Source: CAYFJO01 sp964343305 | GTDB lineage: Bacteria; Planctomycetota; Planctomycetia; Pirellulales; Pirellulaceae | Length of the DNA: 9,373 nt | Assembly (NCBI GenBank): GCA_964343305.1 | Contig: CAYFJO010000428.1 | Coordinates: 1-9,373, forward strand | Direction of reading: 5' to 3' | Part shown: piece by piece, positions 1 to 6,319 of the stretch | How the letters are laid out: each line of letters opens with the position of its first letter | Numbering within the stretch: position 1 is the stretch's first letter | Position numbers and translations under genes: made by a program | Notes under the pieces: model-generated | What the model saw: only the letters and a program-made list of their open reading frames with translations | Databases searched by the model: none | Told to the model about the DNA's origin: nothing

Positions 1-251
1 GTAATCCTCGCACTGGCGACAAGGTGGACGTACCGGAGAAATTCGTCGTAACCTTCAAGCCAGGCAAGGAGATGGAGGAAAAGATTCGACTGTTGGAGGA
101 AGGTGAAGCAGCGCAGCAAGTGGCTGGCGCGGTCGAACACACTCCAGCCCGACAGCCCGAAGCCTTCGCAAACACACCACCCGCACCAACGCCACCCGAA
201 ACAATCAGTCCTCCGAGTAGTTTTGAAACAAATCCGGGGGGAGCCAACTAA
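1..251 (+). CDS. HU/IHF-family DNA-binding protein, 3' end only, with Pro-rich tail
   Basis: This is the C-terminal part of a small nucleoid protein whose start lies before the window; the frame is open from base 3 to the TAA at 249-251. The first visible residues, NPRTGDKVDVPEK, match the conserved Arg-Asn-Pro arm tip of HU/IHF proteins, and VVTFKPGKEMEEKI matches their last strand and C-terminal helix. These proteins bind and bend DNA as dimers, with the arm proline intercalating between base pairs; Asn-Pro is present here. The usual HU/IHF fold would end near visible residue 31. About 50 more residues follow, rich in Pro, Thr, Ala and Glu, with several Pro-Pro pairs, and look disordered. 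The family assignment rests on the arm and C-terminal motif. Whether it is HU-like or IHF-like, and its DNA specificity, cannot be decided without the N-terminus. Confidence 0.88.
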   Translation, partial: NPRTGDKVDVPEKFVVTFKPGKEMEEKIRLLEEGEAAQQVAGAVEHTPARQPEAFANTPPAPTPPETISPPSSFETNPGGAN

Positions 252-430
252 ATCAGCTCCGTTGTGGTCCAGCAGCGGATACCAATTGCGACAACAAACC
301 GTTCGTAACTCGTCTTTTCTCGCACGAACGAACGTCGCACGGCGAACTCCAAACGGAACCAGCCACAAAAACTAAATTGCCCGTTCGGGCATACAATCGG
401 CAAAAACCAAAACTACGAAACCATTTACGT

Positions 431-452
431 TCACTTCGATGATCTGAAGTGA
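431..452. repeat. 7-bp inverted repeat TCACTTC / GAAGTGA, 8-nt spacer
   Basis: TCACTTC at 431-437 is matched by GAAGTGA at 446-452 across the spacer GATGATCT. It lies about 75 bases upstream of the small lipoprotein gene. It could be an operator for a dimeric regulator or a weak RNA hairpin. With no T-run after it, a terminator is unlikely. A single 7-bp match in this length of sequence may also be chance. Confidence 0.35.
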
Positions 453-513
453 GCGATTTAGTGCTCATTCTGCGCACGCACATGTGCCAGTGAGCGCGAT
501 TAGAAACGATCAT

Positions 514-518
514 GGAGG
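514..518 (+). promoter_or_regulatory. Shine-Dalgarno GGAGG that decides the start at 527
   Basis: GGAGG ends 8 bases before the ATG at 527. It lies inside the five extra codons that a start at the upstream ATG (512) would give, so the later ATG is the better start. That choice also leaves a clean signal sequence beginning MRRLL. Confidence 0.75.
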
Positions 519-526
519 ATTCGTTG

Positions 527-745
527 ATGCGCCGGCTACTAATTGCACTGTTGCTGTTTGTCGCGCTCAGTCTTAACACAGGGTGCTTTGTGCCTATCTA
601 CTCGGCAGATCCGGTTCGCCGCACCCGGCAACAGATCTTTGAGTCCGACAACATGCGCAACATTCTGAACGAGTGGGAACGAATCTGGTTCCTCGATATG
701 CCAGACCACATGTCTCCATTCCGAACACATGGCGGTGTGATCTAG
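527..745 (+). CDS. Small putative lipoprotein with conserved tail ending THGGVI
   Basis: This is a 72-residue protein of unknown function. Residues 1-20 look like a lipoprotein signal: two Arg, a hydrophobic stretch (residues 4-16) and LNTGC, with Cys20 as the likely lipidated residue. Asn at position -3 makes the lipobox imperfect, so ordinary Sec processing is possible. The mature part is short and charged and holds a block (37-72) containing NMRNI, WERIWF, PDHMS and the final MSPFRTHGGVI. Ungapped, this block is identical at 24 of 36 positions to the minus-strand protein at 2856-3116, so the two are paralogues. I recall similar small proteins, with a WER-W motif and a HGG ending, from other planctomycetes, but this is memory only. 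The gene appears to be a single unit, with a strong SD before it and a hairpin terminator after it. The function is not recognisable; the exact tail conservation suggests a binding or recognition role. Confidence 0.8.
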   Translation: MRRLLIALLLFVALSLNTGCFVPIYSADPVRRTRQQIFESDNMRNILNEWERIWFLDMPDHMSPFRTHGGVI

Positions 746-773
746 CATTTGATTGCTGTCCGAACTTCGCAGC

Positions 774-815
774 ACTCGCGCCAGTCGTGAATCGCCTGGC
801 GCGAGTTCGTTTCTT
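774..815 (+). terminator. Hairpin terminator after the small lipoprotein gene
   Basis: ACTCGCGCCAG at 774-784 pairs perfectly with CTGGCGCGAGT at 796-806, giving an 11-bp GC-rich stem with an 11-nt loop, followed by the T-rich TCGTTTCTT. It starts 28 bases after the stop of the small lipoprotein gene and about 100 bases before pyrD. It looks like an intrinsic terminator that isolates the two genes, although its T-run is interrupted. Confidence 0.7.
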
Positions 816-899
816 GCCACTGACCCGCCGAATTGCCCGATTGTCGGCGCTGCCGCGGAAAGATACATTGTCGTTGACTTGTTTTGTCCTAACAACGAT

Positions 900-905
900 G
901 AAGGT
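900..905 (+). promoter_or_regulatory. Shine-Dalgarno GAAGGT that decides the GTG start of pyrD
   Basis: GAAGGT lies 6 bases before the in-frame GTG at 912. The frame stays open upstream to 753, but that upstream stretch crosses the terminator hairpin and has no similarity to the enzyme, so 912 is the likely start. Confidence 0.6.
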
Positions 906-911
906 CCGCGG

Positions 912-1889
912 GTGACAGAATCCGAAAAATCAATCGACTTGGCCGTTCAGCTCGGCCGCCTCTTGCTTCCCAACCCCATCCTCGTGGCGTCAGGCACGTT
1001 TGGTTACGCCCGAGAAATGGAGCATATCGTCGACCTGGCGCGGCTCGGTGGTATTCTCCCCAAAACGATTACGAAGGAACCGCGAGCGGGAAACGCACCC
1101 TGGCGAACGGTCGAAGTTTCGGCCGGTCTATTGAATTCCATTGGCCTGGATAACGACGGAATCGACGCCTTTATCGAGCACCATCTGCCGTACCTGAGTA
1201 GTCTGTCGGCTCCGATCGTTGTTAGCATCGCCGGACGAACGCACGACGAGTTCGTGGAAATGGCACGGCAGCTCGGCCAGCATTCTGGGATCGCCGCACT
1301 GGAATTGAACGTTTCGTGCCCGAACGTTAGTGGTGGCGTGGATTTTGGCACGGATGCGGACCTGTGTGGCAGGTTGGTGACCGACGTGCGACGAAATTGC
1401 AATTTGCCCATCTTGGCGAAGCTCACGCCGAACGTGACCAGCATCGTTGAAATCGCGACTGCGGCATCCGAAGGCGGAGCGGATGCGATTAGCTTGATTA
1501 ACACCGTTCTCGGCATGGCGATCGATTGGCGTCGACAACGGCCCATGCTCGGCAACGTTGTGGGTGGTTTAAGCGGCCCGGCGATCAAGCCCGTCGCGCT
1601 TCGTTGCGTGCATCAAGTGGCGCAGGCGATCGACACACCAATCGTTGGCATCGGCGGCATCGCCAGCATTGACGATGTGATGGAGTTTTTTGTCGCGGGT
1701 GCAAGCGCCGTTCAAATCGGTACGGCGAACTACTACGATCCAACGGTGTCCATGAAAATCCTTGATCGGCTACCGGGCGCACTCACCGAAATCGGCGCAA
1801 CTCGAGTCCAAGACATCGTCCGTTCGTTGGACACGAAAAGGCCTTCTCCATCACAACAACCAGCGCCCAAGACAACCGTCGCGACTTAG
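912..1889 (+). CDS. pyrD: Dihydroorotate dehydrogenase, class 1B-like catalytic subunit
   Basis: This enzyme oxidises dihydroorotate to orotate, the fourth step of de novo UMP synthesis, using FMN in a cytosolic TIM barrel. From the GTG at 912 it has 325 residues, slightly longer than the roughly 305 usual for class 1B because of a Pro/Ser/Gln-rich tail after about residue 307. Visible motifs are NPILVASGTFG near the N-terminus (21-31), PRAGNAPWRTVEVSAGLLNS (57-76), the active-site segment ELNVSCPNV with catalytic Cys136, the FMN-contacting Lys170 in LAKLTPN, INT at 196-198, and the phosphate-binding GIGG (246-249) and VQIGTANY (268-275). A catalytic Cys, rather than the Ser of class 2, fits class 1. 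Class 1B normally pairs with the electron-transfer subunit PyrK, which is not in this window. trpS follows 11 bases later and is probably cotranscribed. A weak promoter-like pair, TTGTCG (841-846) and TACATT (864-869), lies upstream. Confidence 0.93.
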   Translation: MTESEKSIDLAVQLGRLLLPNPILVASGTFGYAREMEHIVDLARLGGILPKTITKEPRAGNAPWRTVEVSAGLLNSIGLDNDGIDAFIEHHLPYLSSLSAPIVVSIAGRTHDEFVEMARQLGQHSGIAALELNVSCPNVSGGVDFGTDADLCGRLVTDVRRNCNLPILAKLTPNVTSIVEIATAASEGGADAISLINTVLGMAIDWRRQRPMLGNVVGGLSGPAIKPVALRCVHQVAQAIDTPIVGIGGIASIDDVMEFFVAGASAVQIGTANYYDPTVSMKILDRLPGALTEIGATRVQDIVRSLDTKRPSPSQQPAPKTTVAT

Positions 1890-1900
1890 CGGAAATTCTC

Positions 1901-2863
1901 ATGCGAGTTCTATCTGGGATTCAACCAACGGGTCGACCTCACTTGGGCAATTATTTTGGTGCGATTCGGCAGTATATCGATCTGCAAAATGAAGACGAGG
2001 CCTATTATTTCATTGCCAATCTTCACGCGCTGACGACGATCCGCAATCGCGAGGAGTTGCAGCAACTGACGATGGATGCCGCATTGGATTTGTTGGCACT
2101 GGGACTCGATCCTGACAAAGCTACTTTGTTTGTGCAGTCGGACGTGCCGGAAGTTTCGGAACTGACTTGGTTGTTGATGACGGGCACACCGATGGGCCTG
2201 TTGGAACGGTGCGTTTCTTACAAAGACAAAAAAGACAAAGGCATTTCCGCTGACGCAGGGCTGTTTACTTACCCGGTTCTCCAGGCGGCAGACATTCTGG
2301 CGTACGACTCGAATGTTGTGCCCGTTGGACAGGACCAAGTGCAACACATCGAGGTCTGTCGCGACATTGCTCGAAGCTTCAATCATCACTTTGGCGAAGT
2401 GTTCGTCATTCCCGAGGCACGAGTTCGCAAAACGGCAGCAAAAGTTCCGGGTACCGACGGCGAGAAGATGTCGAAGAGTTACGGCAACACGATCGAGATT
2501 TTCGAAACTCCGAAAGCCGCGCGAAAAAAGATCATGCGAATCACGACCGATTCACGGCCGATGGAAGATCCGAAAGATCCCGACACGGATCATCTCTACC
2601 AACTCTATTCGCTTTTTGTTGACGAGCAGCGACGCGGCGAGATGGCCGAAAAATATCGCGCCGGCGGATTCGGTTACGGTGAAGTCAAAAAAGCGTTGGC
2701 GGACGCGGCGGAAGAATACTTTGCGGAAGCACGCGCGCGGCGCGACGATTTAGTGGCGCATCCAGATCGCGTTCGTGAGATTCTTGGTGACGGAGCGACT
2801 CGAGCGCGAAAGAAAGCTGCCGAAGTTCTGCTCCGCGCTCAAAAGGCCTGCGGTGTCAAATGA
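1901..2863 (+). CDS. trpS: Tryptophanyl-tRNA synthetase
   Basis: This is a cytosolic class I aminoacyl-tRNA synthetase that activates tryptophan with ATP and charges tRNA-Trp, acting as a homodimer. It has 320 residues, close to the usual 325-340 of bacterial enzymes, and looks complete. The N-terminal SGIQPTGRPHLGN contains the HIGH-type signature (PHLGN, 13-17). AADILAY places Asp131 where the family binds the indole nitrogen, PVGQDQVQH follows at 141-149, and GEKMSKSYGN holds the KMSKS loop at 189-193. The C-terminal helical part, rich in Arg, Lys and Glu, is typical for tRNA contact. The SD is weak (GGAA at 1891-1894), so translation may be partly coupled to pyrD upstream. Its last 8 bases overlap the end of the oppositely oriented small gene. 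Confidence 0.96.
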   Translation: MRVLSGIQPTGRPHLGNYFGAIRQYIDLQNEDEAYYFIANLHALTTIRNREELQQLTMDAALDLLALGLDPDKATLFVQSDVPEVSELTWLLMTGTPMGLLERCVSYKDKKDKGISADAGLFTYPVLQAADILAYDSNVVPVGQDQVQHIEVCRDIARSFNHHFGEVFVIPEARVRKTAAKVPGTDGEKMSKSYGNTIEIFETPKAARKKIMRITTDSRPMEDPKDPDTDHLYQLYSLFVDEQRRGEMAEKYRAGGFGYGEVKKALADAAEEYFAEARARRDDLVAHPDRVREILGDGATRARKKAAEVLLRAQKACGVK

Positions 2864-3116
2864 CGCCGCCGTGCGTTCGAAACGGCGACATATCATCTGG
2901 TGCTTCGATGAACCAGATTCTTTCCCACAGCTCAATAATCTTTTGCATGTTCCGTCGATCAAAGATTTCTCGACGCACACGATCGTCTTTACTTCGCTTG
3001 CGAATCTGTTGTCGAATGCTCGTGTGTTGATCGTTCGTACGGCTGTCGACTGCATGTACAGTTGGAAATGCGAGCAGCAACAGCAGCAAGGTCACAAGTA
3101 AATGGATCTTTTTCAT
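2856..3116 (-). CDS. Small secreted protein, paralogue of the 527-745 gene (THGGVI tail)
   Basis: This is an 86-residue protein of unknown function. The start at 3116 is chosen because an AAAGGTGG-type ribosome site sits 8 bases upstream and because it gives a classical signal peptide: MKKI, a run of Leu (residues 10-15) and VHA as a likely signal peptidase I site after residue 22. An in-frame ATG at 3146 would add ten residues before the signal. The mature region is strongly charged (RQQIRKRSKDDR) and ends in the block 51-86 shared with the other small protein: IF, NM, WERIWF, PDD, then the identical MSPFRTHGGVI. It lacks a lipobox Cys, so it should be released to the periplasm rather than lipidated. 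The gene is divergent from acpS, 83 bases apart, and overlaps the 3' end of trpS. The function cannot be inferred from the sequence. Confidence 0.78.
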   Translation of the reverse strand: MKKIHLLVTLLLLLLAFPTVHAVDSRTNDQHTSIRQQIRKRSKDDRVRREIFDRRNMQKIIELWERIWFIEAPDDMSPFRTHGGVI

Positions 3117-3124
3117 TGGGTCGT

Positions 3125-3132
3125 CCACCTTT
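3125..3132 (-). promoter_or_regulatory. Shine-Dalgarno-like AAAGGTGG for the minus-strand small gene
   Basis: Read on the minus strand, AAAGGTGG ends 8 bases before the ATG at 3116. It differs from the consensus AAGGAGG core at one base. It supports the start at 3116 over the upstream ATG at 3146. Confidence 0.6.
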
Positions 3133-3152
3133 ATGATGAAGTTCACGTAACG

Positions 3153-3182
3153 ATTCTATGTCTTTCGCAATTTGAACAACAA
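3153..3182 (-). promoter_or_regulatory. Possible sigma-70-type promoter for the minus-strand small gene
   Basis: On the minus strand, TTGTTG (3182-3177) and TAGAAT (3158-3153) are 18 bases apart. The -10 box differs from TATAAT at one base; the -35 box is weak. Transcription would begin near 3146, giving a leader of about 30 bases that contains the ribosome site. Planctomycete promoters are poorly defined, so this is tentative. Confidence 0.3.
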
Positions 3183-3199
3183 CATCAATTCGAGCACGC

Positions 3200-3589
3200 A
3201 TGAACGTCTTGGGAATTGGCACTGACATCGTTGAATGCTTGCGCATCGCCCAGATGATCGAACGGCATGCGGAGTTGTTTATTCAGCGTGTGTACACGCC
3301 GTATGAAATCGAATACTGCAGCGCGCGCAAAGCGGCAACTCAGCACTACGCGGGTCGATGGGCGGCTAAAGAAGCTGTGCTCAAAGCGATGGGCACGGGC
3401 TGGGCACGCGGTGTTCGCTGGAAAGATATCGAAGTAAGAAACGAACAAGGTGGGAAGCCCAGCATCTTGCTGGGCGGTGGTGCGCGCGAGATCTGCGAGC
3501 AAATCGGGATCGAAGAGGTGTTGATCAGCATCTCACATTGCCGCACGCATGCAACGGCATTTGCGATCGCGAAAGGATCATCGGAATAG
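3200..3589 (+). CDS. acpS: Holo-[acyl-carrier-protein] synthase
   Basis: This enzyme transfers 4'-phosphopantetheine from CoA to the active serine of apo-ACP, which activates fatty acid synthesis. It is cytosolic and trimeric in known members. The 129-residue length fits the AcpS type of phosphopantetheinyl transferase. GIGTDIVE at 5-12 contains the metal-binding Asp9, RWAAKEAVLKAMGTG (53-67) holds Glu58 and Lys62 of the conserved WxxKEA-K motif, and SISHCRTHATA (110-120) is the usual C-terminal SISH motif. Cys114 replaces the more usual acidic or polar residue after SISH. The SD is poor. It is divergent from the small secreted protein gene and converges with topA, with 9 bases between their stop codons. 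Confidence 0.95.
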   Translation: MNVLGIGTDIVECLRIAQMIERHAELFIQRVYTPYEIEYCSARKAATQHYAGRWAAKEAVLKAMGTGWARGVRWKDIEVRNEQGGKPSILLGGGAREICEQIGIEEVLISISHCRTHATAFAIAKGSSE

Positions 3590-3598
3590 AGGTCGCCG

Positions 3599-6319
3599 CT
3601 AGGACTTTTGCTTCGCCTTCGCCGCCTTCTTCTTTTTGGGAGTCGACTTCTTCTTGGCGGCTTTTTTCTTTGCCTTCTTTTTGGGCTTCTTCTTTTTGGA
3701 CGGGCCTTTCGCGGCGCGTTCGGCCAGCATTTCCAATGCGGCGTCGAACGTGACTTCTTCGATCGTCATGCCCCGGGGAAGCGATGCGTTCGTTGTGCCA
3801 TCGGTAATGTAAGGCCCAAATCGGCCATCGAGGATCTTGACGGCTTCCTCCGTTACCGGAGATTTTTCTTCATACGATTTAAGCGGTTCTTTGGGGGCTG
3901 CATTTCTTCGGCCGCGTTGCTTGGGCTGGGCAAGCAGTTCCAATGCCTTTTCCAGCGTCACATCCAGCGGCGATACTTCCGCGGGCAACGACCGGCTCTC
4001 CTTCTCGCAAACAACATACGGCCCGAAGCGTCCGTCGCGGGCCTCGATCGGCTTTTTCGATTCCGGATGTTCGCCAAGTGTTCGCGGAAGCGTCAAAAGT
4101 TGCAGAGCGAGTTTCAAATCAACATCTTCCGGCTCCATGCCTTTGAGCAACGACTGCCTTTTCTTGACCGGCTCTTCGTCGTTCTCATCGCGTGAGTTGA
4201 GTTGAACGTAAGGGCCGTGCGGACCTTGTTTGAAGAACACGAGGCCGCCCGTGTCCGGATCGACGCCCAGCGGTTCGGCCGAGCGTCTGGCGTTCTCCAG
4301 CAACTCGACTGCCTTTTCAATGGTCAATTCATCCGGCGCGAGTTCGAAGGGCAAGACCGCGGACAGTTCGCCCTGGGCTACGGTCGAATTGTTTTTGAAT
4401 ACCTTCAGGATAATCTCTTCGGCATCACCTTCGCTGGACTCGGGTTTTCCGATTGTGAATCGACAGATCTCTCGGACGTCGATTTCCTCGAGCTTCTTTT
4501 CGACTTGTTCCTTGAGTCCCTGATGCTCGCCGCCAAAATAGAACTTTTCGAGATAGTCGAGATGACCGGCATCGCCACGGCTGATGGCGTCGAGGTCGTC
4601 TTCCATGCGTGCGGTAAACTGATAGTCCACCAAATGGGAAAAATGACTCTCCAGCGTCTTGATCAACACCATCGCCTTCCACGTCGGCACGAGTGCAGTG
4701 CCTCGTTTGAAAACATACTCGCGCTGCAAAATGACATCGATAATCGAGGCATACGTACTAGGCCGGCCAATGCCATCGTCTTTGAGCGTGCGGGTGAGCG
4801 ACGCTTCGGTGTACCTGGCGGGCGGCTGCGTCGTGTGACTCTTGGCGTCCAACTGACGGCAATCGATCACTTCGCCAACCGCGACATCCGGCAGGATCGA
4901 CTCCTGGCTGGCCAATTCCGAATCGGGATCGTCCGAGCCTTCGACGTAGGCCCGCAAATAACCGGGAAAATCGATCGTCTTGCCGCTGACGTGAAACTTC
5001 GCCGTCCGGCCGTCGGAATCGACGCCTTCGATCGAGATCGTAATCCTGCGACCTTGAGCGTCTTTCATTTCGCTGGCGACCGTGCATTTCCAAATCAATT
5101 CGTACAGTTGAAATGCGTCTTGGCCAAGCTCGCCCTTGACTTCCGCTGGCGATCGAAACGTCGATCCGGTGGGACGAATCGCTTCGTGAGCTTCTTGAGC
5201 ATTCTTGACTTTGTTTTTGTACTCGCGCGGCTTTTCAGGCAGATACTCGTTGCCGTATTCCGATTGAATGTGCTGACGCGCGGCGGTAATCGCTTCGCTG
5301 CTGAGAGCCGTCGAATCGGTTCGCATGTAAGTGATGAATCCGTTTTGATACAGATTCTGCGCAACTTGCATCGTCCGTTTTGCCGAAAAGCGAAAGCGGC
5401 GATTCGCTTCGCTGACCAGCGCACTGGTTTCGAACGGCGGTGACGGTTTCGATGTGTACGGCTTGTCTTCGAGCGTCGCAACTTTGAATTCGCCATGGCT
5501 CAGTTTTTGACGAAGATCTTCGACTTGTGCTTCAGTAAGTTGAAGCACTTTCGAGTCCTTGAGCAGACCCGTGTTTGGATCGAAGTCCTTTCCAGTCGAT
5601 AGCCTTTGTCCGTCCAACTGAACGAGCGTAGCTTCGAAGCCCTTGGCGTTTGGCTGTTGCTTGGCAAACAATCCCAGCAGGTCCCAGTAGGTTGCCGACC
5701 GAAAAGCGATTCGCTTTCGTTCACGTTCGACAACCTTGCGAACCGCGACGCTTTGCACACGACCGGCACTAGTGGCAACGCCGTGAGTTCGGCGTTGCAA
5801 TAGCCCGGAAACATCAAAGCCATAAAGGCGATCTAAGATTCGCCGTGTTTCTTGAGCACGAACCAAGTCGTCATCGATCTCGCGAGGATTGGCTAATGCA
5901 TTTTCAATCGCCGTTTTTGTGATCTCATGGAACACCATCCGGTGGACCGGGATCTTGGGCTTCAGAACTTCGAGCAGATGCCAGCTAATCGCCTCTCCTT
6001 CGCGGTCTTCGTCCGTCGCGAGGTAGATGTCTTTGGCCTCTCTCACGAGCTTCCTGAGTTTGCGAATTTGCTCCTTTTTGTCGTCCGAAATGATGTACAC
6101 AGGCTCGAAACCTTGGTGTACGTTGACGCCCAGATAGGCCCAGTCCTCGCGCTTGAGATCCGCGGGCATTTCCTTCTTGACGGCCAAGTCGCGGATGTGC
6201 CCCACGCTGGCTTCCACGTCAAAGTTCTTGCCCAAATACTTCGAAATGGTTTTCGCCTTGGCTGGTGATTCGACAATCACCAGTGAGTTGCCGTTATTCA
6301 TTGACGCTTTCTTGGTCAT
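3599..6319 (-). CDS. topA: DNA topoisomerase I (type IA) with Lys-rich C-terminal tail
   Basis: This enzyme relaxes negative supercoils by cutting one DNA strand through a 5'-phosphotyrosine. Using the ATG at 6319 it has 906 residues; a TTG at 6337 has no ribosome site, and another ATG is at 6301. The TOPRIM domain is N-terminal: VESPAKAKTI with Glu17, and DEDREGE with Asp103, Asp105 and Glu107, which bind magnesium. SAGRVQSVAVRK (194-205) follows, and ITYMRTDS holds catalytic Tyr331. The C-terminal third has three topoisomerase C-terminal repeats, starting near residues 698 (GPHGPYV), 762 (GRFGPYV) and 831 (GRFGPYI), each ending in a hydrophobic ALxLL-type helix. I see no paired Cys zinc ribbons, unlike E. 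coli TopA. The last 34 residues (873-906) contain 20 Lys. A similar arrangement is known from actinobacterial TopA, where the basic tail aids processivity. The gene is divergent from the 6660 gene. Confidence 0.96.
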   Translation of the reverse strand: MTKKASMNNGNSLVIVESPAKAKTISKYLGKNFDVEASVGHIRDLAVKKEMPADLKREDWAYLGVNVHQGFEPVYIISDDKKEQIRKLRKLVREAKDIYLATDEDREGEAISWHLLEVLKPKIPVHRMVFHEITKTAIENALANPREIDDDLVRAQETRRILDRLYGFDVSGLLQRRTHGVATSAGRVQSVAVRKVVERERKRIAFRSATYWDLLGLFAKQQPNAKGFEATLVQLDGQRLSTGKDFDPNTGLLKDSKVLQLTEAQVEDLRQKLSHGEFKVATLEDKPYTSKPSPPFETSALVSEANRRFRFSAKRTMQVAQNLYQNGFITYMRTDSTALSSEAITAARQHIQSEYGNEYLPEKPREYKNKVKNAQEAHEAIRPTGSTFRSPAEVKGELGQDAFQLYELIWKCTVASEMKDAQGRRITISIEGVDSDGRTAKFHVSGKTIDFPGYLRAYVEGSDDPDSELASQESILPDVAVGEVIDCRQLDAKSHTTQPPARYTEASLTRTLKDDGIGRPSTYASIIDVILQREYVFKRGTALVPTWKAMVLIKTLESHFSHLVDYQFTARMEDDLDAISRGDAGHLDYLEKFYFGGEHQGLKEQVEKKLEEIDVREICRFTIGKPESSEGDAEEIILKVFKNNSTVAQGELSAVLPFELAPDELTIEKAVELLENARRSAEPLGVDPDTGGLVFFKQGPHGPYVQLNSRDENDEEPVKKRQSLLKGMEPEDVDLKLALQLLTLPRTLGEHPESKKPIEARDGRFGPYVVCEKESRSLPAEVSPLDVTLEKALELLAQPKQRGRRNAAPKEPLKSYEEKSPVTEEAVKILDGRFGPYITDGTTNASLPRGMTIEEVTFDAALEMLAERAAKGPSKKKKPKKKAKKKAAKKKSTPKKKKAAKAKQKS

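Larger units (their letters stand above)
252..526. other. Intergenic region with small inverted repeats
   Basis: This gap separates the HU/IHF gene from the small lipoprotein gene, and I found no convincing coding sequence in it. It holds three symmetrical elements: a GC-rich GCCC-GTTC-GGGC hairpin at 379-390, a 7-bp perfect inverted repeat at 431-452, and a perfect 10-bp palindrome at 478-487. None is followed by a clear T-run on the plus strand. I could not pick a convincing -35/-10 pair; TACAAT at 392-397 resembles a -10 box but lacks a -35 partner. The promoter of the downstream gene probably lies here. Confidence 0.5.

Noticed and set aside
512..526. Earlier ATG for the small lipoprotein gene
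   Set aside because: The GGAGG ribosome site lies inside this stretch at the right distance for the ATG at 527.
753..911. Upstream extension of the pyrD frame to an ATG at 753
   Set aside because: It would cross the terminator hairpin and add 53 residues with no resemblance to the enzyme, while GTG at 912 has a well-placed SD.
4202..5443. A 413-codon plus-strand frame inside topA
   Set aside because: It is fully antisense to the well-supported topoisomerase gene, and its translation shows no family motifs; long antisense frames are common in such codon usage.
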